From positions 80,094 to 144,093 of the forward strand of contig CAMBRF010000004.1 of the NCBI GenBank assembly GCA_945870225.1: a stretch of DNA of 64,000 bases, written 5' to 3'. The notes below the pieces were generated by a model. It did no database searches. It worked only from the letters and a program-made list of their open reading frames with translations, and was not told the origin of the DNA. The translations under genes and the position numbers were made by a program. This document shows, piece after piece, positions 61,901 through 64,000 of this stretch (the stretch's first letter is position 1; each line of letters starts with the position of its first letter). The stretch is from PVC group bacterium (GTDB taxonomy: Bacteria; Verrucomicrobiota; Kiritimatiellia; CAIKKV01; CAITUY01).

Positions 61901-64000
61901 GGTGCCGTTACCATTCACACCATGGTCATACCACGTCTTGACGGCGCCGTTTTCCTCGGTGCTCTTGGTTGTGCCGTCGAGATAACGGGTGGTGGTATTG
62001 GTGAGACCGCCGCGAATCACAGTGCTCGCCAAGCCATTATAACCATAAACCGTGACAATCCTCTGAGCGTCCACGCTGGAAAGGAGACGTCCGACAAGAT
62101 CGTAGGAATTGGATTGGGTCTGACTGAGGCCGCCCGCGAAGACCGTTTGCGAGAGCCGGTGGCCCGCTGCGTCGTAGGTGTAGGCGGTGTAAAGGTCAGG
62201 CTGACCAGTGGTGGCGTTCCCGACTTTGACAACCTGCTGAACACGACTCAGGGCATCATAGAGATAGTCCAGTTGCACACCGGCGCTGTCGATCTCCCAT
62301 TCCTTGCCGCAACAGTTCCCGCCCCATGAGGCTTCAGACTTCTCGCCGTTGGACTTCGTCACAAGCACCGGATGTTGCCACTCGTCGTAACCTTTCGACA
62401 CCCACGCCACGCGTTCGTAATTGGCTTCGCCCGTACAGACCCACATCTCGCTCAGGACTTCCTGGCTCATTGAATCCAGTATTTTTGTTTCCTTCGTCGT
62501 CTTTCCAGCAATTCCCTGGGGATTATCGGTGGTGCCGTGAATAATGGTCTCACACCAGTAACTGCCAGATGAAGCAGCCTCAAACGACGGAGGCGTCGTC
62601 CCTGAACCCGGCTGATAGAGGCCATAGTCGTAGGAATGGGTCTCCATGCGCCCGTCGGGATGGACCACCGTTGCAATGCGGCCGATCTGGTGGTTGGACA
62701 CATTGGTGCCGTAGTAGGTCGTCACGGTCCGCAGGTTATTGGCGTCGCCATAGGGAGCGGAGGGACTTGCCGCCTTCTCGACAATCTCCTGGAGTTCGCC
62801 GTTGCCGCCCTGCCGATAGGCCCGGTAGGTCCTGGCGACCACTGTCCCCAAGACCGATTCCGTAACGGTTCGGGGTGACTGATCGTTCAGACGCGGGCTA
62901 TCGAGCGGATCAACAGGGGCATAGCTTGTGACCACCGCATGGGCTGCATCGGCCACCGAGGTGAGCGCCGAATCCTTGACGGGCGAAAGCTCCGTTGTCA
63001 CCCGGCCTGCGGCGTCATACCCGTACCACCGCCAGCTCCCATCGGGTTCAACGGCGGTTTCTGTCAACCCTGCGGCATTGTACGTGAAGGTGTTTGTCAG
63101 GTTCGCGCCATTGGGATCAGTAATGCGCTGAGTGACGCCAGCGCCCCAACTGAAGGTCCTGATTCTCTCTACATAGCGACTGACCAAAGAGCCGTCAGCC
63201 GCTTTAACTGATCGTGTGGACAACTGCTCCGTCCTAGCATCATTCCACAGCGTCCCATCTTCCTCCTGACGCGCCACGGTGGTCCCGTCGCCGGCGAGCA
63301 ACGTCCAATGATCGGAATCGGCCTGATATGTATAATCGTAGACCGTCGTGCGGGAGCCCATGACTCGAGTGACCAAGAGTTTTCGAACTGTCCCCGGCTC
63401 AGGGTTCCTGAATGACCAGGACTCAAAGGGCGTTGCATTGGCGGCGATACGGTAGAATCCATGAGTGTCCTTGCCGCCCGCCAAGCTTGCCAGAGTGTAA
63501 AAATTCACCGCATAGTGACTGCTGTTCGAGACCACGATGTCGGCCAGACGGGTTGGCAGCAGCACCTGCCTCATGTTCTGGCTGGCGTCACGGATGACCT
63601 CAACGCCCATATCCTGATAGGTCTCTTCGCGGCCGGCCACCGTCCGATGGCTCACCAATTGCATATACTGAGGGGACGTCTTGAACGCATTGAACCGGTA
63701 GCGCTCTCCATCCCCCGTGTAGAGGTCATAGTAGGCGGGATTGGCCAAGGTCGCCCACCCGTTTGCATCCACCATAAATACGCGCAGCTTCATCACCCAG
63801 GCATCCCCAAACACCGGGACGCCGATGGACTCGCCATCCTTGAAATTGAGAGCAAACGGGAGACCCCCGCTCTCAACCATGATCACTTGCCGGGGGGCTC
63901 CGTCGCGCGTCACCTCGTGGGAAATCCCCCTCATGGCATAACCCGCCACAAAGCTCAGCGATTGCGGCGAATAGATCGCCTCTGTAAGGTGATTCTCCCC
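58961..64000 (-). CDS. RHS repeat protein, 5-prime end outside window
   Basis: The frame is open from the window edge (64000) and codes for at least 1679 residues. Many YD repeats of the form YDAxGRxxxxxD or YNYDSLGQLTNINY are visible. The RHS core end reads MYYGYRYYSAESGRWVSRDP near residue 1525. Normally this boundary runs straight into a YGFVxNDPVxxxDxxGL block. Here about 80 residues are inserted (starting FLHSDLIQHKKYADD), and only then does YGFVSNTGVNAVDILGL appear. The tail of about 50 residues is cysteine-rich (LQSCLCACRNG, then ACWAVTLGSV). RHS proteins build a cocoon around a C-terminal toxin and are secreted or displayed at the surface. Confidence 0.9.
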   Translation of the reverse strand, partial: GENHLTEAIYSPQSLSFVAGYAMRGISHEVTRDGAPRQVIMVESGGLPFALNFKDGESIGVPVFGDAWVMKLRVFMVDANGWATLANPAYYDLYTGDGERYRFNAFKTSPQYMQLVSHRTVAGREETYQDMGVEVIRDASQNMRQVLLPTRLADIVVSNSSHYAVNFYTLASLAGGKDTHGFYRIAANATPFESWSFRNPEPGTVRKLLVTRVMGSRTTVYDYTYQADSDHWTLLAGDGTTVARQEEDGTLWNDARTEQLSTRSVKAADGSLVSRYVERIRTFSWGAGVTQRITDPNGANLTNTFTYNAAGLTETAVEPDGSWRWYGYDAAGRVTTELSPVKDSALTSVADAAHAVVTSYAPVDPLDSPRLNDQSPRTVTESVLGTVVARTYRAYRQGGNGELQEIVEKAASPSAPYGDANNLRTVTTYYGTNVSNHQIGRIATVVHPDGRMETHSYDYGLYQPGSGTTPPSFEAASSGSYWCETIIHGTTDNPQGIAGKTTKETKILDSMSQEVLSEMWVCTGEANYERVAWVSKGYDEWQHPVLVTKSNGEKSEASWGGNCCGKEWEIDSAGVQLDYLYDALSRVQQVVKVGNATTGQPDLYTAYTYDAAGHRLSQTVFAGGLSQTQSNSYDLVGRLLSSVDAQRIVTVYGYNGLASTVIRGGLTNTTTRYLDGTTKSTEENGAVKTWYDHGVNGNGTRWTKVFSGPQGTNSPAWQKTITDLLGRTVQEEKPGFGGTTLTSSFTYNSKGQLTQASGFSSQVSLYEYDDQGQQIRTGLDVNTNGVLDLAGPDRVNAADSFYQSDASNNWWQVRASIIYAGDSSAVPVTNSVTRTLIGGSSCGCAAQLTESHDLLGNITVSRALVDRPNKTVTQTVTYPDSTNSAVQTTINGQLTTSLSKTGVRTEYTYDALGRQIGVCSSSGSGVTPSRSIATVTHYNAKGQVDSTMDAASNTTVFVYDDQGRRTAVTDALSNSTYTAYDAEGRVLATWGGTYPVAYDYDDFGRMSAMYTYRGTNSLSSYSDISNLKSEMDRTSWAYDQATGLLTNKVYADGQGPVYTYTADGKLATRTWARGVTTAYNYDSLGQLTNINYSDSTPDVSFTFDRLGRQATITDGQGTRTFTYNDALQLASELVAAADTPWTNQIARVYDQHGRPAGFSLGGANPPGEPSYSVRYGYDPMGRFSSVTSTNNLFCSYSYLPGSDLIAGWEISSGGTTSVSSARAYEPNRNLITQVLNTSGTNLISQFDYVNDAIGRRTQRIDSTAVMESSSLTNDFGYNTRSELIEALMGTNSHSYRYDPIGNRQTATNNAEAFSYAANALNQYTNIADGVTTAPAYDADGNMVSYGDWTFGWNGENRLIAASNGATVVTFAYDFMGRRYQKVTGAITNTFLYDGWNLISETQVSGVSTQVSSFVWGLDLSGTLQGAGGIGGLLSATLSNPATSNSTTVFYAFDANGNVADLVGANGASFAQYQFDPYGNTSSKSGVLADVNPFRFSTKYTDAETGLMYYGYRYYSAESGRWVSRDPIEELGFLHSDLIQHKKYADDVSLKRETNVKRIANEIGARLASAGVVINSEIMASLESHIREEMQAEISVAAEVSQESPDTLQVYGFVSNTGVNAVDILGLRGDLQSCLCACRNGTAAINNFCRSLRDPRVAAACWAVTLGSVTACNGFCYLFF

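Overview
The window looks like about 64 kb of chromosome from a GC-rich, Gram-negative bacterium. An outer membrane is implied by an LptF/LptG-type permease, a PagL-like lipid A deacylase and several membrane sugar transferases. My best guess is the Planctomycetes-Verrucomicrobia-Chlamydiae group, possibly Kiritimatiellota. This is an inference from gene content (Re-citrate-synthase-like enzyme, GYF_2-domain protein, LacI-type regulator, giant RHS protein, repeat style). No rRNA or other decisive marker is present.

Region by region. (1) 1-6083, minus strand: a partial GYF_2-domain gene, dnaE, a short acetyltransferase and a cellulose-synthase-like glycosyltransferase. (2) 6308-7729, plus strand: a VIT1/CCC1 transporter with a ferritin-like front domain and a tiny membrane protein. 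(3) 7765-13943, minus strand: a ribose-type sugar ABC transporter (permease, binding protein, ATPase) running into rlmN and an rsmB-like methyltransferase. (4) 14052-18003, plus strand: a polyprenyl-phosphate sugar transferase, a DUF212 protein, a HAD phosphatase/mutase and a LacI-like protein whose C-terminal half is replaced by palindrome-bearing Pro/Glu repeats. (5) 18245-21735: an integron-like cassette array of six small cassettes, all on the minus strand, each ending in a 57-64 bp attC-like site, with no integrase nearby. A MITE-like element lies just beyond it. (6) 22219-35354: housekeeping genes (radical SAM, rdgB, a methyltransferase, tRNA-Leu, ftsB-like, eno, diacylglycerol-kinase-like, orn, trmB, panC) and a hybrid histidine kinase with two receiver domains. 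Small odd proteins are interspersed. (7) 35533-41474: an unrecognised protein, leuC-leuD-parA facing def and a Re-citrate-synthase-like gene, and ridA. (8) 41542-51525: a cell-envelope cluster of PagL-like protein, asparagine synthase, three GT39-like membrane glycosyltransferases, LptF/LptG permease and PAP2 phosphatase. (9) 51497-54191, minus strand: bioF-bioC-bioD. (10) 54221-58459: a secreted hypothetical followed by a mobile-element scar. The scar holds two tRNA 3-prime fragments, a truncated and an intact copy of the same tyrosine recombinase start, and decayed transposition and primase-like fragments. (11) 58460-64000, minus strand: a giant RHS protein that continues past the window end, with a small DUF6968-like gene directly downstream.

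The most notable signals are the integrase-less attC array, the LacI-like gene invaded by in-frame perfect hairpins, the RHS protein with a segment inserted inside its conserved core boundary, and the double integration scar. All calls come from reading the sequence and remembered family motifs. No database search was run.
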